Part shown: piece by piece, positions 1-7,449 of the stretch | How positions within the stretch are numbered: position 1 is the stretch's first letter | How the letters are laid out: each line of letters opens with the position of its first letter | Source of the DNA: an uncultured Lachnospiraceae bacterium | Lineage (GTDB): Bacteria; Bacillota; Clostridia; Lachnospirales; Lachnospiraceae | Length of the DNA stretch: 64,000 nucleotides | Reading direction: 5' to 3' | Assembly: GCA_947588675.1 (NCBI GenBank) | Contig: CANPYY010000012.1 | Coordinates: 1 to 64,000, forward strand | Notes under the pieces: generated by a model | The model's database searches: none | The model's input: the letters and a program-made list of their open reading frames with translations, nothing else | What the model was told of the DNA's origin: nothing | Position numbers and translations under genes: made by a program

Positions 1-80
1 ATTGTCAAATTTCTTTCCAATGTCTGATTAGGTGGTCATATTTACAACTTTTAATCATTCGTTTCGCAATCGACTATTTA

Positions 81-120
81 AAAATAAAACCACCTGAGCT
101 AACAAATGCTGCCCAGGCGG
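81..120 (-). terminator. Riboswitch expression-platform terminator
   Basis: On the minus strand CCGCCTGGGC pairs with GCTCAGGTGG and is followed by TTTTATTTTT. The left arm of the hairpin is the conserved 3' strand of the ZTP aptamer, so aptamer folding and terminator formation are mutually exclusive. That is the expected ligand-ON arrangement. Confidence 0.8.
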
Positions 121-185
121 TCGGCTTTTAATAACATCTGTACTCCCTGTGGGTAATCCCACGTATCCGCCAGTCGTACAAATCT
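109..185 (-). ncRNA. ZTP (pfl) riboswitch aptamer
   Basis: Read on the minus strand, the segment has the landmarks of the ZTP/pfl aptamer: GACTGGCGGA near the 5' end, a GTGGG/CCCAC hairpin followed by AGGGAGTA, a linker, then the diagnostic 3' block GCCGACCGCCTGGGCA. ZTP riboswitches sense the purine/folate-stress intermediate ZMP/ZTP and usually activate purine or one-carbon genes. The controlled gene would lie off the left edge of the window. Recognition is by eye, without a covariance-model score. Confidence 0.85.
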
Positions 186-189
186 ATAA

Positions 190-226
190 TCAGAATACAT
201 TATCTGACAGATAATTTCAACGTATA
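190..226 (-). promoter_or_regulatory. Promoter of the riboswitch leader with 17-bp palindrome
   Basis: On the minus strand TTGAAA, a 17-nt spacer and TATTCT lie just upstream of the aptamer. The spacer contains the palindrome ATTATCTG-A-CAGATAAT (199-215), a possible operator. No other gene sits in the first 252 bases of the window. Confidence 0.45.
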
Positions 227-252
227 AATAGAAAATTAATAATTTAATTACT

Positions 253-729
253 TTACATTCTTATTATCTGCCAATCCCTTATAAGTCTTTCAACGCTCCA
301 TGCTGCATTTGCCGGACTTGTGGACGGAAGGCAGAGCGCTTCTCTTTTAGTTTGCGGAAATATATATTTTTTATACAATTCTTCCGCTTTTCTGCCATTA
401 ACATATATTTTCTTTATATCTGCCGCAGCTAATATCAGGCTTATGTCATTTGCAGTAACATTTCTAATACTGCTGTCAGACGAGCCTGTAATATCGCAGT
501 ATTTTATAACATCCCATACTGCGATATGATGCTTTAAAAGAAACTTTCTTTTTTCATCCGTCGTCTGCGGCACATCATCTTCATATACGGCAGCAGTCAC
601 TGTCCAGAACCTGTTTCTGGGATGTCCGTAAAAAAACTTATTTTCTCTTGACTTAACCGATGGAAATGAACCAAGTATAAGTATTTCCGAATATTCATCA
701 TATACAGGTTCTATATTATGCTCTGTCAC
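253..729 (-). CDS. DNA-deoxyinosine (hypoxanthine) glycosylase, UDG superfamily
   Basis: A 158-residue single-domain protein of the uracil-DNA-glycosylase superfamily, matching the DNA-deoxyinosine glycosylase family. It is expected to excise hypoxanthine (deaminated adenine) from DNA as the first step of base-excision repair in the cytoplasm. Visible signatures are the N-terminal ILGSFPS loop (about residues 18-24), the YGHPRNRFW segment (34-42) and the C-terminal LPSTSPANA block (133-141). The start is GTG. The GTGA overlaps the serpin stop codon by 4 nt, and GGAGG sits about 9 nt upstream, so the gene is translationally coupled to the serpin gene. The pairing with a secreted serpin looks incidental. 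Length is normal for the family. Confidence 0.85.
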   Translation of the reverse strand: MTEHNIEPVYDEYSEILILGSFPSVKSRENKFFYGHPRNRFWTVTAAVYEDDVPQTTDEKRKFLLKHHIAVWDVIKYCDITGSSDSSIRNVTANDISLILAAADIKKIYVNGRKAEELYKKYIFPQTKREALCLPSTSPANAAWSVERLIRDWQIIRM

Positions 730-2264
730 AGATTATTAACCTCCCCGGCAAACAGTATCATTTCCGACACAGTGTCACGTATCATAAGAATGAACGGCCG
801 GTTTACAATAAAATCAATCTCTGAAGGTTTATCCTGCAGGTTGGCTGAAGCATTTTTTACACCGACATAAGTTGCCGCAGCAGCTTTACTTCCCGTTTCG
901 TCAACTTCAAGAGCCGTTTTATGTATAATCTCACCGACAAACAGTCTTTCTCCATATTTACCTGTTCCTATTTTTGAGAAGTCCGCACTGTTTTCATAAA
1001 ATGATGTTTTTATTCCAAGATTTATAAGCAGCTCCTTTAATGTATCGCTCGAACTATAATCAAGCTTAAATTTCGGAACTTTTAACGTTCTTATTTTTAC
1101 CGGGGAATTAATATCTGAAAGGGCGGCTGTGATTCCATCACGTTCCCCGGTGGTAAGAGAATCCCATATATCCCCCGTTCTACTGTCCGCATCTGCGGAC
1201 ATAATGATATCCATGGCATATTTCCCTGAAGAATAAGGCATCTCAATAGCAGTAACTTTATCATTCTTAAAATATCTGCAATAAGAATCCTTTTGGGTCA
1301 TCATTTGAACGTTTTTTTCAGATACGGAACCATAAAACGGTTCAGAAACAGTATTACCCGTATAAAATGTATTTGCCCACCTTCCTTCAAAATATATTGC
1401 ATTTATAAGAGCAAGCGACATATTTGCAGGAAACGCTGTAACAATACTGTCAATCATTTTATTTGTATTGTTGTATACCCATTTATTTACCTCTTTTACC
1501 GTAGAATCATCAAACAATACATTTCTGTATACTTCCGCATTATAATAATTATTAACAGGAACTATAAAACCATTATCAGCGCCGGGCGCAAGTTTAAGAT
1601 TCTTTCCAAGCCATAACGAATCCGCTATACTAAGCGTCACCATTTCATCAATACTTCCGTTTATATAACCGCTTATTGCATTATTCCAGCCGTTAATATC
1701 AGTTATTCCAAGCGTTTTCACAAGTTCATTGTACGTATCGCCTAAAGCCCCGTTAGCAAGCATTGACAGCGCAATATATATACTCGCAGGCGATATAAAA
1801 GTATTCTTATCATTTGACTTTAACCCGTCAAAAACTTTATATCCAAATGAATTTACTGCCTTTGAATACGGATTTAATGCTGTTGCCGCTGCTATAACTT
1901 CATCAGGCGATTTTGTCGGCTTATTAACAGCAGGCTTTTTTTCTTTTACCGTAACTTTAATTACAGCCTTCTTTTTCCTATATAAGACTTTAATCTTAGC
2001 CTTGCCTTCTTTTATACCTTTTATTACTATATATTTCTTTTTACGTACTGCTTTTGCAATCTTTTTATCAGATGTTTTTAACTTTACTTTGCCTGCCGAT
2101 GTATACTTGACTTTGACCTTTTTACCCGCATATACCGTTACCTTTTTCTTTGCCACCTTAAAGGCGGCACTTCTTTTGGCTACCACAGCATATGAACCGG
2201 CACCTGTATATGTAAGTATAATTGCCATAAACAGCGCTGTAATCTTTAAAATTTTACCTTTTAT
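726..2264 (-). CDS. Secreted serpin (serine protease inhibitor) with lysine-rich N-terminal domain
   Basis: The serpin fold covers about residues 125-510. It ends in the hinge DETGSKAAAAT, the reactive-centre loop and the FIVNRPFIL breach strand. The small-residue hinge is the type found in inhibitory serpins, so this is probably a secreted suicide inhibitor of host or competitor proteases. About 95 lysine-rich residues (VTVYAGKKVKVKYTSAG) precede it and resemble BIG2-type wall modules. The ORF track starts at ATG 2228, but that ATG has no Shine-Dalgarno and would cut the signal peptide. Twelve in-frame codons upstream (IKGKILKITALF) complete a signal sequence, and AGGAGGGG lies correctly placed for an ATA (2264) or ATT (2270) start. 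I therefore extend to 2264, with the start codon uncertain. The gene is followed by the deoxyinosine glycosylase with a 4-nt overlap. Confidence 0.82.
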   Translation of the reverse strand: MKGKILKITALFMAIILTYTGAGSYAVVAKRSAAFKVAKKKVTVYAGKKVKVKYTSAGKVKLKTSDKKIAKAVRKKKYIVIKGIKEGKAKIKVLYRKKKAVIKVTVKEKKPAVNKPTKSPDEVIAAATALNPYSKAVNSFGYKVFDGLKSNDKNTFISPASIYIALSMLANGALGDTYNELVKTLGITDINGWNNAISGYINGSIDEMVTLSIADSLWLGKNLKLAPGADNGFIVPVNNYYNAEVYRNVLFDDSTVKEVNKWVYNNTNKMIDSIVTAFPANMSLALINAIYFEGRWANTFYTGNTVSEPFYGSVSEKNVQMMTQKDSYCRYFKNDKVTAIEMPYSSGKYAMDIIMSADADSRTGDIWDSLTTGERDGITAALSDINSPVKIRTLKVPKFKLDYSSSDTLKELLINLGIKTSFYENSADFSKIGTGKYGERLFVGEIIHKTALEVDETGSKAAAATYVGVKNASANLQDKPSEIDFIVNRPFILMIRDTVSEMILFAGEVNNL

Positions 2265-2351
2265 ATTAATCCCCTCCTATATATTTTTTCATATGATTAT
2301 TTTATCATAAATCTATTTTAAAACAAATATTTTTATACAAATTAATTATAT

Positions 2352-2400
2352 AAAAACCCCTGATACGGTACGCTGTAAAAACATGCCGTATCAGGGGTTT
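2352..2400 (-). terminator. Intrinsic terminator of hsp20
   Basis: Perfect 15-bp arms (AAACCCCTGATACGG / CCGTATCAGGGGTTT) lie around a 17-nt loop. On the minus strand the hairpin runs into TTTTTATAT, just downstream of the hsp20 stop codon. It separates hsp20 from the serpin gene. Confidence 0.85.
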
Positions 2401-2429
2401 AAGGTGTGAATCCGGTATCTTATTAATTA

Positions 2430-2864
2430 TTATCCTTCAATAGCAATATATTTAGCTTCTTCTACTTCCGGTTTACTTTCCTTCTTAGGAATAGAAAGTT
2501 TCAAAGTACCGTCTTCAAATCTGGCTTTTATATCTTCCTGGGTTACATCATCGCCAACATAAAAACTTCTGCTGCATGTTCCCGAATATCTTTCTCTCCT
2601 GATATATCTGCCGTCTTTGTCTTTCTTTTTCTCGTCAGTATTGGTAGCCGCCGTTATAAGAAGATAGCCGTCTTTAAGTTCAGCCTTTACATTTTCTTTT
2701 TTAAATCCCGGCAGGTTCATTGTAACTTCATATCCATTCTCATGCTCCGAAATATCCGTCTGCATAAGACCTGATGTGTTATTCATTCTCCTGTAGCTGT
2801 CCTTTACAGGAAATCCAAAAAAGTCATCAAAAAAGTTTTCTCCAAAAATACTAGGCATTAACAT
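2430..2864 (-). CDS. Hsp20/alpha-crystallin family small heat-shock protein
   Basis: A 144-residue small heat-shock chaperone that holds unfolding cytoplasmic proteins in an ATP-independent way. After an N-terminal arm (MLMPSIFGENFFDDFFGF) the alpha-crystallin domain spans about residues 35-130. It includes the typical MNLPGFKKENVKAEL strand-turn segment and the FEDGTLKLSIPK end with the conserved GxLxLxIPK motif, then a short C-terminal tail. The ATG at 2864 has GGAGAG 7 nt upstream; an internal ATG two codons later is a weaker alternative. The gene is monocistronic, bounded by a strong terminator downstream and a CIRCE-containing promoter upstream, so HrcA control is expected. Confidence 0.95.
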   Translation of the reverse strand: MLMPSIFGENFFDDFFGFPVKDSYRRMNNTSGLMQTDISEHENGYEVTMNLPGFKKENVKAELKDGYLLITAATNTDEKKKDKDGRYIRRERYSGTCSRSFYVGDDVTQEDIKARFEDGTLKLSIPKKESKPEVEEAKYIAIEG

Positions 2865-2939
2865 AAGTCATCTCTCCTTTCAAAACATTTCACATTAACT
2901 TTGCCAATTACCTCGCAAGCTCTCGCTTGTTCTATAATT

Positions 2940-2981
2940 GTTATAACACTATTATTAGCACTCGTCAAGAGCGAGTGCTAA
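2940..2981 (-). promoter_or_regulatory. hsp20 promoter with CIRCE (HrcA) operator
   Basis: CIRCE is TTAGCACTC-N9-GAGTGCTAA at 2955-2981, identical to the consensus. On the minus strand the -35 TTGACG (2963-2968) lies in the CIRCE spacer region and the -10 TATAAC (2940-2945) follows after exactly 17 nt. HrcA bound here would directly cover the -35 box. Confidence 0.95.
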
Positions 2982-3000
2982 TAATTTTTGTGAAAATTTT

Positions 3001-3047
3001 GTGAACTTTCTCTTTTATACTTTACTGAGATAAATTTGAAAGTTCAC
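3001..3047. repeat. 10-bp perfect inverted repeat downstream of the M20 gene
   Basis: GTGAACTTTC and GAAAGTTCAC flank a 27-nt loop between the M20 amidohydrolase stop and the hsp20 promoter. It may terminate the amidohydrolase operon, but the following T-tract is weak (AAAATTTTC), so an operator role is also possible. Confidence 0.4.
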
Positions 3048-3081
3048 ACTATATTTTGTACAATTATTTTATTTTTATTCA

Positions 3082-4263
3082 TTACATATCATTATGCTCC
3101 TGCAGCCATCTGACTGCACTGTGCGCCAGACAGGCTGCGCCAACGCAAAGAACATCTTCATTAAACTGCACTTTCGGATTGTGGGCAGGATAATCGCCGC
3201 GTTCATCCCCATAACCGGCAGACAGATACATAAAAGCGCTTGGAATACGCTCTGCAATAATAGAAAAATCTTCTGAAGCGCTGGCTGCCACACCTGAATA
3301 ACCTGCCATATTCGGAATTGGAAGCTCATTCATATAGCCCGCAATCTCCTTAGTAAGCGTGCTGTCGCATACTAATGTCGGCACACTGCATATAAACTCC
3401 GTTTTTGCAAAACCACCATACACGGCTGCTACAGATTCCGGTACTTCCTCCAGCCGGCGAACCAGTTTTTTACGCGCCTCTTTATTGTTAGTACGCATAG
3501 TACCTTTAAGCACTGCCGTATCAGGAATGATATTTGCCGCAGCGCCTGCAGTAAACTGCCCCACTGTAAGAAGGCACGCATCGCTTGGATTGCTCTCACG
3601 GGCAATAAGCTCCTGTAATGCCAGATAAATATGCACCCCGATATTAATAGGGTCAACTGATAAATGCGGGTAAGCTCCATGGCTTCCCCTTCCCTTTATA
3701 TTAATTTCAAAAGTATCTACAGAAAACATCATAGTACCGGAATCGTTATAAAGATAGGTTCCGACAGGAAGCTTTCCGGGACTGACATGATATGCAAGAG
3801 CAACATCCGGTTTTGGCGATTCCAGTATACCATTATCTATCATATTACGGCTGCCCTCAAAGGTTTCTTCGGCAGGCTGAAACATAAATTTTACAGTTCC
3901 CTGCAAATTTGCTTCATCTTCTTTTAGCATTTTCGCCGCCGTAAGAAGCATTGCGGCATGAAAATCATGTCCGCAGGTATGCGCCTGTTCTTTCGTCGGG
4001 CAGGCAAAAGGCAGTCCGCTTTCTTCGGGCATAGGAAGCGCGTCCATATCTGCGCGAAGAAGAATTACCCTGCTTCCATGTCCTACCGTAGTTGTAACCC
4101 CTTCTCCACACTCACGTGGTTCTAATCCATATTCGTTAAGCTTTTTCATTACATATTCTTTAGCTTTTGGCATATGAAGTCCGACTTCCGCATTTTCATG
4201 AAAATAACGGCGGTTTTCAATTAACTCATTACGCAGACTCTGCGCACGTTCAAAATAATCCAT
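3082..4263 (-). CDS. M20 family amidohydrolase (hippurate hydrolase/N-acyl-amino-acid deacylase type)
   Basis: A 393-residue cytoplasmic metallopeptidase-fold hydrolase. Family members remove acyl groups from N-acyl amino acids or cleave related amides. Metal-binding landmarks are LRADMDALPMPEE and CGHDFHAAML (about residue 97), the PAEET block, and the lid domain with GRGSHGAYPHLSVDPI. The terminal SEDFS (SASEDFSII) is also typical. The ORF track begins at 4329, but AGGTGATG sits just ahead of the ATG at 4263, and starting there avoids overlapping the HdeD-like gene, which ends at 4280. It is the last gene of a three-gene operon with that membrane protein and the DUF5060 glycosidase. The exact substrate cannot be read from the sequence. 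Confidence 0.9.
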   Translation of the reverse strand: MDYFERAQSLRNELIENRRYFHENAEVGLHMPKAKEYVMKKLNEYGLEPRECGEGVTTTVGHGSRVILLRADMDALPMPEESGLPFACPTKEQAHTCGHDFHAAMLLTAAKMLKEDEANLQGTVKFMFQPAEETFEGSRNMIDNGILESPKPDVALAYHVSPGKLPVGTYLYNDSGTMMFSVDTFEINIKGRGSHGAYPHLSVDPINIGVHIYLALQELIARESNPSDACLLTVGQFTAGAAANIIPDTAVLKGTMRTNNKEARKKLVRRLEEVPESVAAVYGGFAKTEFICSVPTLVCDSTLTKEIAGYMNELPIPNMAGYSGVAASASEDFSIIAERIPSAFMYLSAGYGDERGDYPAHNPKVQFNEDVLCVGAACLAHSAVRWLQEHNDM

Positions 4264-4279
4264 TTTCCCATCACCTTTT

Positions 4280-4831
4280 CTATACATCTTCCTGTGTATT
4301 TCCTCTGCTGAAAAACAGCACAAATACATCCAGCACAGCCTCTACAATAAGCGAAATACCGACAAACATCCACATAACCAGTGTTGATACAAACGGATTT
4401 GAGAGAATCACACATGCGCAAACAATGGAAACAAGAGCGCTGATTGCCGGCAGAAACCACCTTCCGGTTTTCAGCCGCAGCGCATCTATCGCCCATTGAA
4501 CCTTACATAATCCCGCAAACATAATGACTATACCGTAAAGTATTGTCAGTATCGGAAAAGTAACAATAAACCATTTAGGACAAATTATACAAAAAACACC
4601 TGCAATCATCATCGCAAGACCTTTTACAAGCGTCCCCCTGAGAGCCGCTTCTACGGCGTCTGTACGGAAATATCCAACAGTACATATCAGACCTGCCACC
4701 GACAAAGCTATGCCAAAAGCGATAATAATAGCCGAGGTAAAAGCGATTGGGTCTACTAAAAGCAAAATTCCAATCAAAGCCTCAAATAAACAGAGTAAAA
4801 TAACATTTGCATTGCGTTTTAAAAATTTCAT
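4280..4831 (-). CDS. HdeD/DUF308-family membrane protein
   Basis: A 183-residue integral membrane protein with about six hydrophobic helices in three similar pairs, the layout of the HdeD/DUF308 family. In enterobacteria HdeD is linked to acid resistance; in Firmicutes the role is unknown. The start has a strong AGGAGGG 7-9 nt upstream. It lies 18 nt downstream of the DUF5060 glycosidase stop and 16 nt upstream of the M20 hydrolase start, so the three are probably co-transcribed. The short charged C-terminus (SRGNTQEDV) carries no recognisable motif. Confidence 0.85.
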   Translation of the reverse strand: MKFLKRNANVILLCLFEALIGILLLVDPIAFTSAIIIAFGIALSVAGLICTVGYFRTDAVEAALRGTLVKGLAMMIAGVFCIICPKWFIVTFPILTILYGIVIMFAGLCKVQWAIDALRLKTGRWFLPAISALVSIVCACVILSNPFVSTLVMWMFVGISLIVEAVLDVFVLFFSRGNTQEDV

Positions 4832-4849
4832 TGGTAATCCCTCCTAAAA

Positions 4850-6370
4850 TTAAATTTTTTTCTTTAACCTGACTGCCATGTATGGCCGTTTCGGCAAATC
4901 AATTTTGAATTTTCCTTTAAAAATACCGACTTTTTTTATTGTCATATTCCAGGTATCAATAACCTCTGCTTCATACTCGGTTTCATCATCTATATGAAAA
5001 ATTTTATACGACGGCTGCATGAAACTGTAATAATATATAAAATAAGTGTTATTATTCCTTTCCGTATCATCCTGTGGCACTGCAGTCACACCCATATAAT
5101 CCATTTTAGCATCAGAGGTAAGACCAAGCCCTGGAGTTTCACACATAATCCTATGAAGAAATTTCACGCGTTTCCAGCTTTCTCCACGAAGTTTTCCTCC
5201 ATGCGACCACCACAAAACCTTTTCTTTATTCTCATAAGTTTCCCCGTGTCCCGGATATCCGCCTCGCATCGCACATTCCCAAAAACGTCTAACCATTTCT
5301 TCGGCTGTAATATTTCCCCAGAAATGAGGGATATCACCCTCGTATGCCATTTCATCTATAACTACGGGTTTCTGATACTTTTTACGCCACTCATTCGTAC
5401 ATTCTGCAGTTTTATATATATCCTGTCTTTGTATGGAGCAATGCGTAATCCACGGGCGCGTATAATCATAAAACGGAATACAGTTATGTATTGAACGCAG
5501 ATGCCCGTAGGGGTCTTTCTCACATATTATCTGCGCATATCTTTCCCAGTCATCTATCGTCTTATCAAGAATATCGTACTCATTCGCAAGCGACCACCAT
5601 ACATTATGATAAGCTGCAAACCTTGCTACAATATAATTTATATACAAATCATCCTCATATGCACTCATTTTTGAAAATCCCCACCTGTCATATGGGTGCA
5701 TTATGATAATGTCGGCTTCTATTCCAATATCGCCAAGCTCTTTAATACACTTTTCAATATGCCTGAAATGCACAGGATTAAATCTTGTAAAATCCCACTC
5801 ATTATTTTCCTTTGGATTATTCGTATATTCCCAAAAATTATCATCTGTCAGTACAGAATTATCCATTGGCGTACCTTCATACGGATATGATCTGGGCTCG
5901 TTAAAATTATAATCATAATGTTTAGGGAAAATACAGAAACGTATTTTATTAAATCCTGATTCAGAAAGACTTTCCAATGTTTCTTTAATCCTGTCATCGC
6001 TCTGCAGTTCCCATACATAACACGTTGTACCTACAGAATAATACGGCGTATTATCCTCATATTTAAAATGATATGTATCAGAAACCCTAACAGGACCATG
6101 ATTGCCATCTTTTGCAGGAAATACTTCAAATTCTCCACTGACAATACCGGCATCCGAATAGTTTCCTGTTATCTCATAATTGTAAATCCCTTCATATGAC
6201 GGCATAAACCTTACTTTATATATACCGTCGCCATCGTAAAAGCCATCAACCTTTATTTCCTCATCCGCACATTTAAACACGCCACGGATAGTATAGTCCG
6301 TAAACGGATTACCTGCTGTATTACCACTAAGCGCAATTTCAAAAATATCCCATTTGAATACTTTATCCAT
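4850..6370 (-). CDS. Cytoplasmic DUF5060/DUF4038-type glycoside hydrolase
   Basis: A 506-residue protein without a signal peptide. It has an N-terminal beta-sandwich (about residues 1-85, DUF5060-like), a TIM-barrel of the DUF4038/apiosidase-like family (about 95-410), and a small C-terminal beta domain (about 425-506, DUF5605-like). Candidate catalytic acids are the glutamates in SLANEYD (about 262) and VVIDEMAYEG (about 340), at strand ends as in retaining barrel glycosidases. Cytoplasmic location implies it acts on imported oligosaccharides. It heads the operon with the HdeD-like and M20 genes, from a promoter divergent to the C26 hydrolase. Family assignment is by visual similarity and substrate is unknown. 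Confidence 0.8.
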   Translation of the reverse strand: MDKVFKWDIFEIALSGNTAGNPFTDYTIRGVFKCADEEIKVDGFYDGDGIYKVRFMPSYEGIYNYEITGNYSDAGIVSGEFEVFPAKDGNHGPVRVSDTYHFKYEDNTPYYSVGTTCYVWELQSDDRIKETLESLSESGFNKIRFCIFPKHYDYNFNEPRSYPYEGTPMDNSVLTDDNFWEYTNNPKENNEWDFTRFNPVHFRHIEKCIKELGDIGIEADIIIMHPYDRWGFSKMSAYEDDLYINYIVARFAAYHNVWWSLANEYDILDKTIDDWERYAQIICEKDPYGHLRSIHNCIPFYDYTRPWITHCSIQRQDIYKTAECTNEWRKKYQKPVVIDEMAYEGDIPHFWGNITAEEMVRRFWECAMRGGYPGHGETYENKEKVLWWSHGGKLRGESWKRVKFLHRIMCETPGLGLTSDAKMDYMGVTAVPQDDTERNNNTYFIYYYSFMQPSYKIFHIDDETEYEAEVIDTWNMTIKKVGIFKGKFKIDLPKRPYMAVRLKKKI

Positions 6371-6411
6371 AATTTTCTACCTTTTATTTTATATATACTA
6401 TTTATTAAGAT

Positions 6412-6503
6412 ACTTTAGCAGGAAATGCTATATCAGTCAAGTTTGAAAGTCAAACGCAAAGTTTTTGAATTACACTTGACAAATATCCCAAATGTCATAT
6501 ATT
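6412..6503. promoter_or_regulatory. Divergent promoter pair with central inverted repeat
   Basis: Minus-strand promoter for the glycosidase operon: TTGACT (6435-6440), 17 nt, TAAAGT (6412-6417). Plus-strand promoter: TTGACA (6476-6481) with TATATT (6498-6503). Between the two -35 boxes lies GTTTGA-AAG-TCAAAC (6441-6455), placed to let one regulator act on both directions. Confidence 0.65.
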
Positions 6504-6513
6504 ATTATATATG

Positions 6514-6551
6514 GACAAAGATGTTTCAGACGAGATATTTTGTCTTTTTTT
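6514..6551 (+). terminator. Leader hairpin followed by T7 (putative attenuator)
   Basis: A long imperfect hairpin (GACAAAG arm pairing with TTTTGTC, then a bulged A and a second 6-bp stem TGTTTC/GAGATA around loop AGAC) is followed by seven T residues. It starts within a few bases of the predicted transcription start and lies 33 nt before the start codon of the C26 hydrolase, so transcription must read through a terminator to express the gene. Confidence 0.6.
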
Positions 6552-6583
6552 ATTGCATAAATAAATAGAAAAGAGGAATATAT

Positions 6584-7288
6584 ATGAAACCATTAATCGG
6601 ATTATTACCGCTAATAGATTATCAGAAAAAAAGCTACTGGATGCTTCCAGGATATATGCAGGGAATAGAAGCCGCAGGTGGTATTCCGGTAATGCTTCCC
6701 CTTACAGACTGTAACGAAGATATCAATATGCTTACAAGCATGTGTGATGGATTTTTATTCACCGGAGGGCAGGATGTTTCTCCTGAAATATATAATGAGA
6801 AAAAACTTGAAAGATGCGGTGAATGTTCGCATACCCGTGATAAAATGGAACTTATACTCCTTAATGAACTTCTCGCTATTAACAAACCAGTTTTCGGAAT
6901 ATGCCGCGGCATACAGTTTATCAATGCGGCTCTCGGCGGTACGCTTTATCAGGATATTCCTTCACAGACTGATTCGAATATTAACCATCATCAAAAGCCC
7001 CCTTACGACATTCCTGTACATAAGGTGATTTTGGAAAAAGAATCTCCTATACATAATTTATTGAAAAAAGATATTTTATCCGTCAACAGCTATCACCATC
7101 AGGCAATTAAAAATCTTGCCCCACCTTTAAAGATAATGGCAACAGCTACAGACGGTATCATCGAAGGCGTGTATCTGCCTGACAAAAAATTTTTCCAGGC
7201 TATACAGTGGCATCCTGAATTATCATATAAAACTGATGAGGATTCTGCAAAAATATTCATAGAATTTGTAAAAGCCTGTATTACCTGA
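6584..7288 (+). CDS. Gamma-glutamyl-gamma-aminobutyrate hydrolase family protein (peptidase C26)
   Basis: A 234-residue class-I glutamine-amidotransferase-like hydrolase. PuuD-type members release glutamate from gamma-glutamyl compounds such as gamma-glutamyl-GABA. The catalytic cysteine is in FGICRGIQ (about residue 106), the histidine/glutamate pair in QWHPE (about 209-211), and the TGGQDVSPEIY segment is typical of the family. The start has AAGAGGAA about 7 nt upstream. The gene stands alone, divergent from the glycosidase operon. Its leader carries an intrinsic-terminator-like hairpin, suggesting attenuation control. No polyamine-pathway neighbours are present, so calling it puuD would over-reach. 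Confidence 0.88.
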   Translation: MKPLIGLLPLIDYQKKSYWMLPGYMQGIEAAGGIPVMLPLTDCNEDINMLTSMCDGFLFTGGQDVSPEIYNEKKLERCGECSHTRDKMELILLNELLAINKPVFGICRGIQFINAALGGTLYQDIPSQTDSNINHHQKPPYDIPVHKVILEKESPIHNLLKKDILSVNSYHHQAIKNLAPPLKIMATATDGIIEGVYLPDKKFFQAIQWHPELSYKTDEDSAKIFIEFVKACIT

Positions 7289-7291
7289 AAC

Positions 7292-7335
7292 AGCCGCTCA
7301 GTTTGTCAGACCGGGGCGGCTATTTCTGTGTTTTT
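7292..7335 (+). terminator. Terminator of the C26 hydrolase gene
   Basis: AGCCGC pairs with GCGGCT (7292-7321), followed by a T-rich stretch with TTTTTG. The hairpin is modest and the T-tract interrupted. Confidence 0.5.
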
Positions 7336-7392
7336 GTTTTTCCATGATGAGAGCCTATCGTATATCCTGTTCCGAAGCATGTACCGCAAAGA

Positions 7393-7430
7393 GCCGGTAC
7401 TTTTGGTTTTTAATATTTTCAGTTACCGGC
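7393..7430 (-). terminator. Probable terminator of the downstream signalling operon
   Basis: GCCGGTA and TACCGGC arms (7393-7399 and 7424-7430) lie just beyond the stop of the last operon gene. On the minus strand the hairpin is followed by TCTTTG, a poor T-tract, so termination is plausible but unproven. Confidence 0.4.
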
Positions 7431-7449
7431 CTTTATATTCGCTTACATG

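Noticed and set aside
1729-2310. 193-codon plus-strand ORF opposite the serpin
   Set aside because: Mirror of the lysine-rich coding strand (AAA/AAG read as TTT/CTT); the serpin frame has clear family motifs.
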